Source: Paulinella micropora (Eukaryota > Cercozoa > Imbricatea > Euglyphida). Taken from it: a DNA stretch of 43,332 nucleotides. A program made the translations under genes and the position numbers. The notes beneath the pieces were generated by a model. It was not told where the DNA came from and made no database searches. It was given only the letters and a program-made list of their open reading frames with translations. Location of the stretch: assembly GCA_009731375.1 (NCBI GenBank), contig BJOX01000190.1:306559-349890 (forward strand), given 5' to 3'. Shown piece by piece: positions 9,611 to 20,259 of this stretch (the stretch's first letter is position 1; each line of letters opens with the position of its first letter).

Positions 9611-12600
9611 CTTTCTGTCTCTTTCTCTGTCAATGTGCAGTGAAGTTGGGGTAGTGGGTTGAACAGCACTAACCATTGGTTTGTATTTTGTCGCAGCTGT
9701 GACTGTGGTTGTGGAGCGATTGATCCCGACTGCGGCTTCGTCTTAAAGTCCTGCGACGACCAGACCTGGTTCACATCCGCACACCCCCCTTCACATTGCT
9801 TGCTTTTTTTTTTTTTTTTTTTTCCCCTTGATCTTGCAAACCTTTTTTTCAAAACGACAACAATTCGCTTGTAGGAACCCGGGTTACACGACCTTCAAGT
9901 GCAACGGCCATGTATTGGACAAAGACCTCATGTACTGCCGCTTGGATTCTGCGCGCTGCACTGCGCTTCCTCCAGGAATCCATGACAAGCTCTGGACGTG
10001 CATTCCTGATGTTTATCATGAGGTCCTAATCTTTCTATCTATCTAGCTAGCTAGCTGGACTGCAACACATGCATACATTTGCATAAACATATAAACATAT
10101 ATTAGGATGTAAATAACTTGCTTTTTTTGCTGTAGACAATGGACAACAAGACAAAGTTGAAGGACTGCGACTGCGCCTGTGGTCAGCCCTGAGAGAGAGA
10201 GAGAGAGATGTTACTTTTGATCCGATTTAAGGATGGTGAACTATGCGCCATATGTACTGCCTTGTTTCACGTTGCTCAAATATCATTGGTCATATCTGTG
10301 ATATATCTGTCACTTTGTTTACGCAGGAGTCATATTAACCATATTGAGTGGGAACAAAGTCAGCTGAGTCCACATCTTGTCTGTATGCTTCCAGGTTCGT
10401 TAGATCCTGATTGCTTGGGAGAGTTCAACAACCTCTACTGCTTGTTCAACGACAACGTCGTGCAAGTCCCAAAAACCGAAGCCAGATGTGCTTACATTTC
10501 CCCCCAAGTAGGAGCCGCCTGCGTCTATGGAGGTGATGAAGATCGCACAAACCTAACTTCAAATTGTCCACAGCTCCCAGTTACTGCCCCGCACCTTTTG
10601 GCCGCTTCATATGGCGGCTCGATCGGTTACGGCCGCCCCCCAGCGACGTGGACCTGCAGCCGCGATCGCTTTTACGAATCAGACCCGATCAACAATGGGA
10701 GCCTGGACGTAACTTGCGACTGCGGATGCGGCGCCATCGACCCGGACTGTGGGTACATTCCTGCCAGCTGTGACCAACAAACCTGGGAACCTCTATACAT
10801 GGCTATTGAGTGCAAAGGGGAGGTTGCACCAGTCGATTCGGTATTCTGCCGTCTGGAGTCTGCGTCCTGCATGCCTTTGCCACCAGGACTGAGCTTTGAC
10901 AAATCCAAGGAGAGCACATGGACCTGCATCCCGGACGTGTACTATGAGCTGCTGGATCCTGGCACCTCGCTCAATGACTGCGATTGCCTATGTGGGGATT
11001 TGGACCCTGACTGCCAGCTGCTGTACAACCACATCTACTGCGAGGGCAATGTTGACGAGAACGGCATTCCTATTGGCGTATCTTGGGAGGCAGGCCCCAC
11101 TTGTGTGGTGGACTTCGCGGATGGTACCAAGCGTGCCCACTGCAGAAACAAAGATTACACGGATCTGAACTGTCCTCAGCTTCCGCCTTTCAAGCCCAAA
11201 GACCTGGTCAAACCCAACGCAAGTAAAGGAAACCCGCCACCAGAGTGGACGTGTCCACATGAATTGTACTATGAGAGCCAGGGCATGACTGAGCTGACGG
11301 ATTACAGCTGTGATTGTGGCTGTGGAGTCATTGATCCCGACTGCGGCTACATGCTGCAATCGTGCGAAGACCAGACCTGGAACCCGGCGTATTCAACTTT
11401 TACATGTGCGGGTCAGGAGTTGGATACAGAAACGATGTACTGTCGCCTAGAGTCTGCTCGCTGTTTCGCCCTCCCTCCTGGAATCCATGACAACTTATGG
11501 ACATGCATTCCTGACGTATATAACGAGCTGTCGGATGATATGACGAGCTTGAACGACTGCGATTGCAACTGCGGGAGCTTGGATCCAGATTGTCTAGGGG
11601 ATTACAACGACTTGTACTGTGACCTGAACGGGATGGTGGAGCAGGTGGGGAATGCTGCCTACTGCTCGTACGTGTCGCCTCAGAAGGGAGCAGAGTGCCA
11701 GTTCAGGTGTCCTCCAGGCATGAGTTTCGTGGATGGGCCTGGCTGTGGGACCATGGCGTTCACACAAGAAGGGTGCTGCATCGATGACGTGGAGCCGATC
11801 CAGGAGTGTACGGCGTTTGTAAACAACACGTTGCGAGTGGGCGTGCTGGCAGAAGGCACGCTGGACCTCCAGGCTACGGCAGCGATGTGGCGGCCAACCT
11901 TGCAAGACACTGTGAATCGCTTCATGGCCAAGTTTCGCTGTCGCTTCGAGGTGGTGGCTCTGCACAACCAAGCACTGGTTGCCGCAGTGGAATCCAACGA
12001 GCTGGAACTGGTTCTGGTTGACCCGGCCTTGTATGCCATTTTGAATGACACTCACAAGGCGGAAGCGATCGCCACCGTGAAACGCACGTTTTCTGATGGC
12101 AAAGCGTACAGTCGGCAAGGTGGAGTGATCTTTCGCAGAGGATCCTCCTCGACAAACGCGGGTTTGTTCACGCTGCAGGATGTGTCCGTGGCCTCCAAGA
12201 CGCGGGCGCTGAAGGTTTGCGCCGTGGGGCAGACTTCCTTTGCAGGATACACGATCCAGTGGTTCGAGTTCTTCAAACAAGGCCTTGATATGAAGCAGCT
12301 CGTCGACGTGACGGTGTACACGGGCAGTCATGAGGAGTCGGTGCGTCGAGTGGCTTCGGGAGAATGCGATGTAGGCTTTGCTAGCACGGGCACGATCGAA
12401 GCTTTGGTGAAAGCGAGTGAGTTTGCGAGCGGCGACTTTGTGATTCTGAACAACCCTCCGCAGTATCTGAACGTTTCTGGATTTGATCTGGACGTGTCGA
12501 CCGACTTGTACAAAGAATGGGCCTTGGTGACGTTACCTCGCGTTTCGCATAAGATCTGGCAACATTTGTTGGCCCCTCTGGAAAGCACAGGTGGCTTCAC

Positions 12601-15341
12601 GGCGCCGGGCTCATACGAGAAGGAAGACGATGTCATGTACCAGCTGAACCTGATGGAGCCCAGCACCAAGAGGTGTGCCCCAGGATCACAGCGAGAGCTG
12701 AGCCTGCCGCTGAAACCATGTCACCCATGCATCGCTGGTCGTTATAATTTGGAGGGGGTCAACTCGTGCCGCGCGTGCGAGCCGGGCTCCTTCAGTCCCG
12801 CGCCGGGCGCTGTTAAGTGCCAGGAATGTCCCGAGGGGCAAACAACGCACAAGTTCGCGCAGGTGGCTTGCCAGGAAGCTACGGAAGCTCTGGTCTATGA
12901 ACCGATCGCAGCTTGCGCAGAGATGGAAGACCACACTCTCAAGGTCGGCCTCTTGCTGGAAGAGTCTCGGTCCATGACTCGCTGGCAGCCAACCTTCGAG
13001 GGCGAGCTGAACACTTACTTCAACCGCTACCAGTGCTACTTCAAGATGGTTGGGCTGGATTGGTCAAAGGTGGGCAAGGCAGTAGAGAACCACGAGATCG
13101 AGCTGCTGTTTTCGGACCCAGGCACACTTGCGCAGTTCTCGCTGAGTCACGGACTGACGCCCTTGTGCTCCGTCATGGAGATCTTCAACGGGATTTTGTC
13201 CTCGAAGTACGGCGGCGTCATCTTCCGTGCGTCTTCCCGCAACCAGGACATCAACACGTTGGCAGACTTGCTGCGCGCGAGTGAAAATAAAGAGCGAGAC
13301 TTGGTGGTGTGTCCGCCCTCTTCCAACTCGTTTGGAGGTTTCGTGGCACAGCAGTATGAGCTCTTCAAGCTCGGCCGACTGTCCTCAGACTTTTCCAAGG
13401 ATGTGTCTGTAGTGTTCTCGGGAGGGCACGATGCGTCCGTGGCCATGGTCTCGGATGGCAGCTGCGACATCGGAATGGTGCGAACAGATGCTCTAGAAAA
13501 GCTAGTGATCAAGGGCATGTACGAGATCGAGGACTTCGTGGTCATCAACCCGCGCGTCCACGATCACTTTTATCACTTGATCTCGACTGACTTATACCCG
13601 GCGTGGACGCTGTCTGTCCTTCCCCACGTGAAACCGGAAATAGCTGACAAGGTGCCGATCCCGCTGCTGGCTCTGAGAGACTGGATGCCCGCAGCCAAAG
13701 CTGGTTCCCACGCGGGCTTCACGCAGGCGTTCGATCTGACTCCGGTGTCCAGGGTGCGCTACGACATGGCTCTGGAGGCGAACGCGTCGTGTGGGCCGGG
13801 CTACAGCAGAGACCTGAAGGCAACGCCGCCGGCTTGTTTCCCGTGCCCTGCCGGGTTCTACAACAGCGAAGGGCTCGGTGCGTGCCATCCTTGCGGCAAG
13901 GGCTTTTACAGTCCAGTAGCAGGGTCTGCTGAGTGTTTTCGGTGCGAGTTCGGGACCAACTCGTTAGAGCTGGCCAGCACCGAGTGTCAGCCATACGTCA
14001 AAGAAATCGTTCTGGACCCAACCTCTGCGATTGCGGTGTGGGCTATTTGCCTGTTCTCTGCAGCCGTTTGCTGTATCTTCGCCCTGCTGGTAGTCAAGTA
14101 CAGAAACACCAAGCTGATGAAGGCGTCCTCGTTCGTCTTCTCCATCGTGCTCATCTTGGCTTGCGGAGGTTTGTGTGCGGCCACGCTCTTGTTTGCGACG
14201 GAGCCGGAGCCAAGCAACTGGGTCTGCAGTCTGCGCTGGTGGTTGCCTTGTCTGCTGTCGTCCACGGTGTTCGGTTCTCTGTTTTCGAAGACGTATCGGC
14301 TTTTCTCCATCTTCCGTGTGTATGAAAGCAAGCAAAAAGTGCCGCATGCCATCAAGTTCAAAGATGTCAAGGTGGCAGCTCTCGTTGGCAGTTTTGTTCT
14401 GGTGACGGCGTTCGTGTTGATGATTTTCTTCATTGTGGAGCCACCGTTCTACGATCGCCAAGTTCTGCGAATGGAAGGACAAGACTTCTACACCGTTTTC
14501 AACGCATGCTACATCAGCAAAGTTTTTGTTCCGCTGGTGTTCGGTCTGTACACCGCACTGCTCTGTGGACAGTGCTGGCTCGCCTGGCGGGTCCGCAAGT
14601 TGCCGACTGTCTTCAACGAGTCTCAGCTGATCGCCTGGCTGCTCTACAACACCGTCTTCGTAGGACTGATCGGTTTGACGGTGGATTTCATGCTGCAAAG
14701 GACGGAAATTACTGCTAAGATGATGGTGCGTATTGTGGCGCTTCTGCTGGGCTCATTGACTCCAGTATTCGTCTTGTATGCGCCCAAGCTGCTCATCATC
14801 TGGAAAGAGCAGTACAACAGCTCGCAGTATTCTTCGGAAAAGGAAACGGGCACTCAAGCAACAAACGCCAACACTGCAACCTCCAAACACGAGATTGTAA
14901 GTTCCTTTGTGTGAAATTACCTCATATATCATCATATCATGTTACACAAAACATCATATCATATTTTATCACATTCATGTTGTACCCTGCTCATCTCTGG
15001 CTGTACTGTTAGATCGAATCACCGATGAAGAGTCCTTCGGCGGTAGCTTCGGGTATAGGAGGTGGGCACAAGTCGAAAGTCAACCAGTCGAACAAATCTG
15101 CTCAGTCCAACGTCTCACACAACAGCCACCACGAAGGCAGTGACGTCGGAATGTCCAACTATATCGGAGATATCCATTTCAATTTCGACTCGGACACCGG
15201 TGAGGAGGTAGTGATGGACTTGTCGGCGGAGATGCGGCCTTATCTCACCCCGGACAGCGTCCTTGCAGTACAACCGCCCATGCGAGGTCTGTCTGTCGAT
15301 GCCTGCCTCTTATCTTCCTATCTATCTATCTACCTACCTAC

Positions 15342-15387
<46 letters not shown>

Positions 15388-15739
15388 GTCTATCTATCTA
15401 TCTATCTATCTATCCATCTATCCATCTATCTATCTATCTATCTATCTAGGCATGCGCAAGGGCTCAATTCCCATGAGCTCCGAGGATAAACCATTGGATA
15501 AAAAGTCACCTGGCGGCGTGTCCATAACCTTGTCTGCTAAACGTTCCATCGGAAAAAAGGTTATGCACCACAAGTCAAAGTCACAGGCTGATGTGCCGGA
15601 AGCTGCGATGGGCACCCAACACGCGAAATCACACTCACAGGGTGAGATGACGGCGGAAGTTAATATAGCGAAGCAAAACTTGCCCGTTTTGGAGCAGTCG
15701 GCGGACAATTTGGTAAACAACTGGCTGCTCCCTGTCCAT

Positions 15740-15773
<34 letters not shown>

Positions 15774-16083
15774 CATAATATTATTGCCTAGATTTTCAAC
15801 AAGAAAAATACATAAGTAGCTTTCGCCAAAATTCCAAGGGACCGCGGTCAAAACTGTTGCTAGTTATCATGATTGTTCTCATGTTTGTAGCCTGCCCGAT
15901 CAGCGAAACCAGAACAGTCTGAACCAGAGGCTCAGTCCGGTCCCAGGATGCACCAGAGGCCCAGTATGAGCAGCAAGACCAGCTTTCTCACCCAGCAGGT
16001 AAATGACGTTTGGTCTTGTGTTGATTAGCTAGGAGGAGAAGTCGTCGTCGTCGTCGTCGTCGTAGTAGTAGTAGTAGTAGTAG

Positions 16084-16141
<58 letters not shown>

Positions 16142-16289
16142 CTCTACTATCTATCTATCTATCTATCTATCTATCTCGTTGTACTTGCAGATGAATCGCA
16201 TGTCCGACGCGCAAGGCGAACACGTAAAAAACGGCGATTTGGACGACGATGACGACAACGATACGGACCTCGGGCCCGACATCCAGTAA
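5803..16289 (+). CDS. chimeric class C 7TM receptor with CDCGCG modules and two PhnD-like domains
   Basis: Predicted membrane receptor. Exons: 5803-6190, 6465-6536, 6745-6797, 7084-7183, 7368-7559, 7687-8115, 8199-8951, 9072-9146, 9301-9385, 9697-9768, 9875-10022, 10136-10181, 10395-14896, 15013-15286, 15450-15712, 15891-15998, 16191-16289. All introns are GT-AG and all phases match (2,552 aa). Residues ~75-1270 hold six Cys-rich modules with the core W-x-C-x(n)-Y-E-S-x(n)-CDCGCG-x2-DPDC-x(n)-CIPDVYYE. Residues ~1275-1546 and ~1640-1933 are two PhnD/phosphonate-binding-like domains, with QGGVIFR/YGGVIFR and GSHEESVRRVASGECDVG/GGHDASVAMVSDGSCDIG. Each is followed by a GCC2/GCC3 (ephrin-receptor-like) Cys module. 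Residues ~2012-2276 are seven helices of class C type: CSLRWWLPC at TM3, the partner Cys in FNACYISKVFVP, and FNESQLIAWLLYN before and in TM6. A polar, Ser/His-rich tail of about 275 residues follows. Ligand and G-protein coupling are unknown. The start is uncertain: no signal peptide is seen, the first ATG abuts a hairpin, and further 5' exons are possible. Confidence 0.85.
5810..5842. promoter_or_regulatory. perfect 14-bp inverted repeat (hairpin)
   Basis: Left arm CGCGAAACGGTCCA (5810-5823), loop TTTTG, and an exactly complementary right arm (5829-5842). It sits 110 bases after the purine tract and 7 bases after the first candidate ATG of the receptor gene. It could be a regulatory or transposon-derived palindrome. 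Its position makes the ATG at 5803 doubtful. Confidence 0.6.
6210..6307 (+). repeat. (CA)n microsatellite in receptor intron 1
   Basis: A nearly pure CA repeat within the first intron (6191-6464). The same intron then holds poly-C and a 10-N gap. Confidence 0.9.
6399..6459. repeat. poly-C run ending in a 10-N gap
   Basis: About 50 consecutive C followed by N6450-6459. The acceptor CACAG and exon 2 resume immediately, so no coding sequence is lost. The true run length is unknown. Confidence 0.85.
6706..7066 (+). repeat. (CT)n and (CATA)n microsatellites in receptor introns 2 and 3
   Basis: A CT run just before the acceptor TTGCAATAG of exon 3, then about 265 bases of CATA repeat with CGTA and GCATA variants that fill intron 3. 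Confidence 0.9.
7207..7243. repeat. poly-G run plus 10-N gap in receptor intron 4
   Basis: An uninterrupted G run, a few A, then N7234-7243. The exon resumes at 7368 after acceptor ATGTAG with phase preserved. Confidence 0.85.
8366..10560 (+). repeat. receptor Cys-rich supermodule 2 (A2 + B2)
   Basis: A2 (8366-8951) lies in a single exon. B2 is broken into five exons between 9072 and 10181 and completed after 10395. The intron after GARCK-G and the one inside CDCAC-G sit at the same points and phase as in supermodule 1. The others do not. Confidence 0.85.
9403..9606 (+). repeat. CT / ATCT / TA microsatellite block in receptor intron 9
   Basis: (CT)n with TTTC interruptions, then ATCT units, then (TA)n. 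It occupies most of the intron between exons 9 and 10. Confidence 0.9.
10562..11790 (+). repeat. receptor Cys-rich supermodule 3 (A3 + B3), intronless
   Basis: A3 begins NCPQLPVTAPH at 10562 and B3 begins LNCPQLPPF at about 11165. The pair lies uninterrupted in the 4.5 kb exon with the PhnD-like and 7TM domains. B3 ends in an altered terminal segment (CQFRCPPGMSF, then GCCIDD) leading into the first binding-protein-like domain. Confidence 0.85.
15316..15447 (+). repeat. (ATCT)n filling receptor intron 14
   Basis: The intron 15287-15449 is nearly all ATCT/ACCT repeat. Its acceptor CTATCTAG|G reads as the repeat itself with a single T-to-G change. Confidence 0.9.
15741..15775 (+). repeat. (CA)n microsatellite in receptor intron 15
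   Basis: A short CA run close to the donor of the intron 15713-15890. Confidence 0.85.
16035..16178 (+). repeat. (CGT)n-(AGT)n-(ATCT)n block in receptor intron 16
   Basis: GTC/AGT triplets change into ATCT tetranucleotides. The block ends 12 bases before the acceptor TACTTGCAG of the last exon. Confidence 0.9.
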
Positions 16290-16391
16290 CCGTTTGCAAA
16301 GTTGTCAACTACTTAAGTCAAGTCTTCTTTGGCTCTACGTGGTTTAATACAATGGATGGCGTGGACGACATGTGCCAGTAGCTACCAAAAT

Positions 16392-16448
<57 letters not shown>

Positions 16449-16609
16449 NNNNNNNNNNNNNNNNNNACCTCCCCCCCCCCCCCCCCCCCACACCCCATCT
16501 CGCCCCCCACCCAAATGTCATACGAATTTTTGTAGATCTTGTAGATAGATGGTGCCTTTTTTTATAACTCATTATTTGTATGTTGAAAATAAGCGACAAC
16601 AAGCTTACC
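16290..16609. other. receptor 3' flank with poly-C and 18-N gap
   Basis: After the TAA stop come about 100 bases of ordinary sequence (probable 3' UTR), a poly-C run of over 50 bases at 16395-16448, Ns at 16449-16466, more poly-C and AT-rich sequence. No clear gene is seen. Confidence 0.7.
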
Positions 16610-16905
<296 letters not shown>

Positions 16906-16909
16906 ACAT

Positions 16910-17695
16910 AGGTTGAAAAATTATCGTTACTGAAAGATTTTGATGCAACACATCTAGTATAGTCTAACCCGATTGTTTCATTTTTTCCTGTTTAATCGTT
17001 CGACCCAAGCAACTGAATAGTTTAATCAAAATAAGATTGTACAGACGTCCATTTATCGATTTTGGTTGCGTGTCTTTACAAGAGTGGCCTACTGACGTAC
17101 TATAACGATACACTAAAGCGCTCCAAAATTTATATAGACAAAACGCTGTAAATTTGATTTCATCGTTCTTCGTCAAATCGTAGATTTGAGGTGGAACTTT
17201 CGTGTGTTGCACAACAGCTTACTACTTTTGTGATTACTGCTTTTTTTTGCGAATACTGAATTTATTTACTGCGCAGACATTACTTTAAAACAAGCACTGT
17301 GACATAGGTGAACAGTATATTACATGTATATGTATACGTATCTTTAAGTTTACAGTAGTAGTAAGTCAGAGGATCAGGCTGTCAACTTGGACAGCTGGTC
17401 ACCTCTTGCCTTTTATTGAAAAATTAGTAACTTGAAAGTCTAACTGCTCACTTATTTTTCTGTAGTACTTGAAAATGGTCTCGGTTGGATCAGTTTAAAA
17501 TTGTTATTTGACCTGAACCGGCAGTACTTGTTTTTGACCTTTCTGGTTGTGGAAAGACTAGTTATAACGACGTTGTGGAAAGCTAGTTATAACTGTCACA
17601 CTAACTTCACGAAGGTCATTATTAAAACGAAAGTAATTGAAATATCGTTTGAGCTTGTCTACCTGTGAGCCGGTTGTAGTAAAAGGAAGGCAGGA
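16910..17695. other. spacer, no gene recognised
   Basis: AT-rich sequence without coherent frames. A short direct repeat, GTGGAAAG(A)CTAGTTATAAC, lies at about 17550 and 17575. This may be the 3' flank of the reverse-transcriptase relic, which reads leftward. Confidence 0.5.
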
Positions 17696-19587
17696 TTACT
17701 GCCATAGTAGCCTTTTAAAGGTACTCACGGGTGGCAAGCTATGTGTTGAGTTAAAGTTAGACTGGATAAGAATATCACGAAAGTTTGTGTAGATGCGGTT
17801 GTCTTTGTGACAAAACCGTTGTTGAATTNNNNNNNNNNAGTTGTCACAGTGAATTTTTTCCAGGTTTGGGGAGAACTTGATGACAATTGCCTTAACGATT
17901 TTTTGAAAATTGATTTCGGATAACTGCACTCCAAAAGAAGTTGATATACAGCTTGCTCTAAAACCTCATTATTTGTAGATTGAGATTGATGCATACTAAG
18001 CATACCTTTGCTTGTTGCCGTTCTTACTCTGTTGTCTGTGTATGACGACAGGCGGAAGGCGTGGGTATGGTGTTGTACCTTTGTCAATCAAAGATTGCTA
18101 AATTTTTGAAATGGGGACGAGAGTGAAAGCCAAAGTGTGGCTTCTTTCCTATTCTCAAGTCACTACCTGCAAAAACCAATTTGTAAAATCGTTCGTCTTC
18201 CTCTACTTTTTGTCACGTAAGTTCTTCAAGCTCTAAACCCCCTGTATATACAGGTTGGGCTTGCTTGTACTCTAAATGTCTGAGTGATTGAACGTGAGGC
18301 TCAAGACGTTCGAAAAGCTTTTGGTCGTCAGGTACGGTAGCGACAAGAAAAAGTAAGTCGTCTACTTGTCGAATGCCAAACACAAAGTTAGACAAATTCT
18401 GCCTACGCACTGTATAGTTAAGAAACGAAACTCGTCAAAAATACATTTAATTTGGGCTAGTGGGGAAGAGAGGTAGCCTCCAATAGGACAACCTTTGATT
18501 TGCTGAAAGCATGCATTGCTCATGACGAAAAATGTATTATCTAAATCCATTTCTACTATGTCTAATAGATCTTGGAAAGTAAATACTACATAATCCTCAC
18601 GTGATGCACTATGGTGCCATCCTACGTCATATTTCATACGTCCATTCATATCAAGTCTTAGTGTTTTCGAGACTTGTACTTTTTCTCTTTGCTTTCCTCT
18701 TTTTCCTGTGGCTTCATATTCTCTAAGAATCATAAAAAGCCAGTGAAGGGACATCACGATTTCTTTTTTATGTAACCACGTAAACATTTGTTTCACGTCA
18801 AACGAGAGTGTTTGGATATCTAAATCTACATCCAATTTATTTTCTAATTTTTGAAACAATTGGCTTTTTTGTTTTTCCCTTTTAAATCCGAAAGCTTGTT
18901 GAGATTGAAATTGGGAACGTATTTTCAACTGTTACTTGTAGGACGAGAAAATTTAAAGCTTTAGCTGCATACTTGAGCATTTTTCTTCCTTGAGACCGAG
19001 ATTGAATACAAATAAGTCTCGTTTTATTTTCAGTGTCTTTGTCCTTGGGGGAGGTCATAACTTTATGGACACAGCCCCTTCTATTCAATGGAGCAAAGCA
19101 ATTTTGTTTGCGTTTATTGTATTCTTGTCTATACTTGCGTAAAATTTGTTCTTCAGTCATACTAACTGCTTTGAAACACGGAGAATTGATTACTTCCTGT
19201 GTTAGTCTTTTCCAAAGCAGAACCGGGCATTCTACCCATAATTGGTTTTTATTTTTATCGAGGTCTTTTACAACCAGTTTATTTTTCTCCATATAGGCTT
19301 TCACCGATTGTAAGGTTTTCCAACTTATTTTTTCTGCATTTGTACTCGTCGTACCATGATTTACCGAAATTTTGAGTGTTGGTATCCCATATTTTTTGTA
19401 AATTTCGAACCTTTGTATTGCCCGCAGTCTTTGCTATTCCCATGGATTGTAATAAAGCGAGTAATGCATGTTTTTCGTTCTGTATCTGCTTGTCGCTATG
19501 TTGTTGCTTTGTGAACGGTCGGCCCGGACCTTGGCCGGAACATGGTTTTTTCCAAAAATGTATGTGTCTGTGTATCTGTGTATGCAT
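17696..19587 (-). pseudogene. decayed Penelope-like (or other non-LTR) reverse transcriptase
   Basis: Read from 19587 leftwards, consecutive fragments in different frames give a coherent RT. An N-terminal fragment (19587-19279) precedes LVVKDLDKNKNQLWVECPV (about 19275-19220). Next come SFDVKQMFTWLHKK (finger/palm) and QQIKGCPIGGYLSSPLAQI (the G-x-x-x-G region). A frameshift near 18410 joins this to VFGIRQVDDLLFLVAT (catalytic DD box), and a C-terminal segment around 17950-18080 has the look of a Penelope-like thumb (GMLSMHQSQ, then ECSYPKSIFKKSL). The KxxDKN opening, the rather charged spacing and the ending favour Penelope-like RTs, but I do not see a GIY-YIG endonuclease. A 10-N gap (17829-17838) lies inside. 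At least three frame breaks make it a pseudogene. Confidence 0.6.
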
Positions 19588-19599
19588 ATTTAAGCACTT

Positions 19600-20058
19600 G
19601 TAATAAAGTTACCATACTTGTAATAAAGCCTGGTTGTCATCATGATTTACATTAGTGATAGTCAAAGTCACCGAACACAGGAACTGATGAATCCATTATT
19701 ATTTCCATTGTTATTAACTTTTAAGAAATTAATCATATATTATTAAATAATTATTAAATAATTATTTTCAACGATACAACTGAGCTCTAGTATTAATACC
19801 TTCAGGCTAAATGTGATAGGCCCACTCTTATGCGTGACTCTAGCAGTATGATCTGTTTTCGCTAATGTTCACAAGTCTTCTGTTAACTTGTTTTTGATAA
19901 TATTATTCAGTTGACTACGACGTGAGTGATTTGCCTGCTTTGGGAGTGAGGCTGGCTCAGCGATTTGGTCACTACAGATATTTCAACTAAGAGCAGAAAA
20001 GACTTTGCCTTGGCAGGATGCACTGCCACACCAATGGCGAGATGATCTATGAAGTTAA
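19600..20058. other. AT-rich spacer before the LTR element
   Basis: No frames of interest. ACTTGTAATAAAG occurs twice near 19597 and 19617, next to the start of the RT relic. The last five bases, GTTAA (20054-20058), are the left target-site duplication of the copia element. Confidence 0.6.
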
Positions 20059-20259
20059 TGTTAGACCATATTAATACACATACATTGATTCGGTGGACAG
20101 TACGGGCCGGCATATGTAATGCGTGTCGTTAGAGCCATTACGTGTGTCCGGCCTAATACGTTCCCGCTCTTTGCCTTGGCGCGTTCTTCTAATAAAGTTT
20201 AACTTGCAGACGATCTACTCAGCTTAGATTTGACTTCGGTTTCGAACAGTAGTCTAACA
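20059..20259 (+). repeat. copia 5' LTR
   Basis: Begins TGTTAGAC and ends GTCTAACA (8-bp perfect inverted ends). By eye it differs from the 3' LTR at five substitutions and one 1-base indel (about 97% identity). It contains AATAAA in TCTAATAAAGTTTAAC, a likely polyadenylation signal. Confidence 0.95.

Noticed and set aside
10208-10394. In-frame extension of the big receptor exon upstream of 10395 (MLLLIRFKDGELC...)
   Set aside because: The acceptor CTTCCAG at 10394 restores the CDCAC-G SLDPDC motif in the same phase as in supermodule 1, so this part is intron.
11594-12331. Antisense frames of 120-245 residues within the receptor exon (also 13964-14698, 13147-13548)
   Set aside because: Shadows of the plus-strand coding exon, with no recognisable domain and overlap with well-supported protein sequence.
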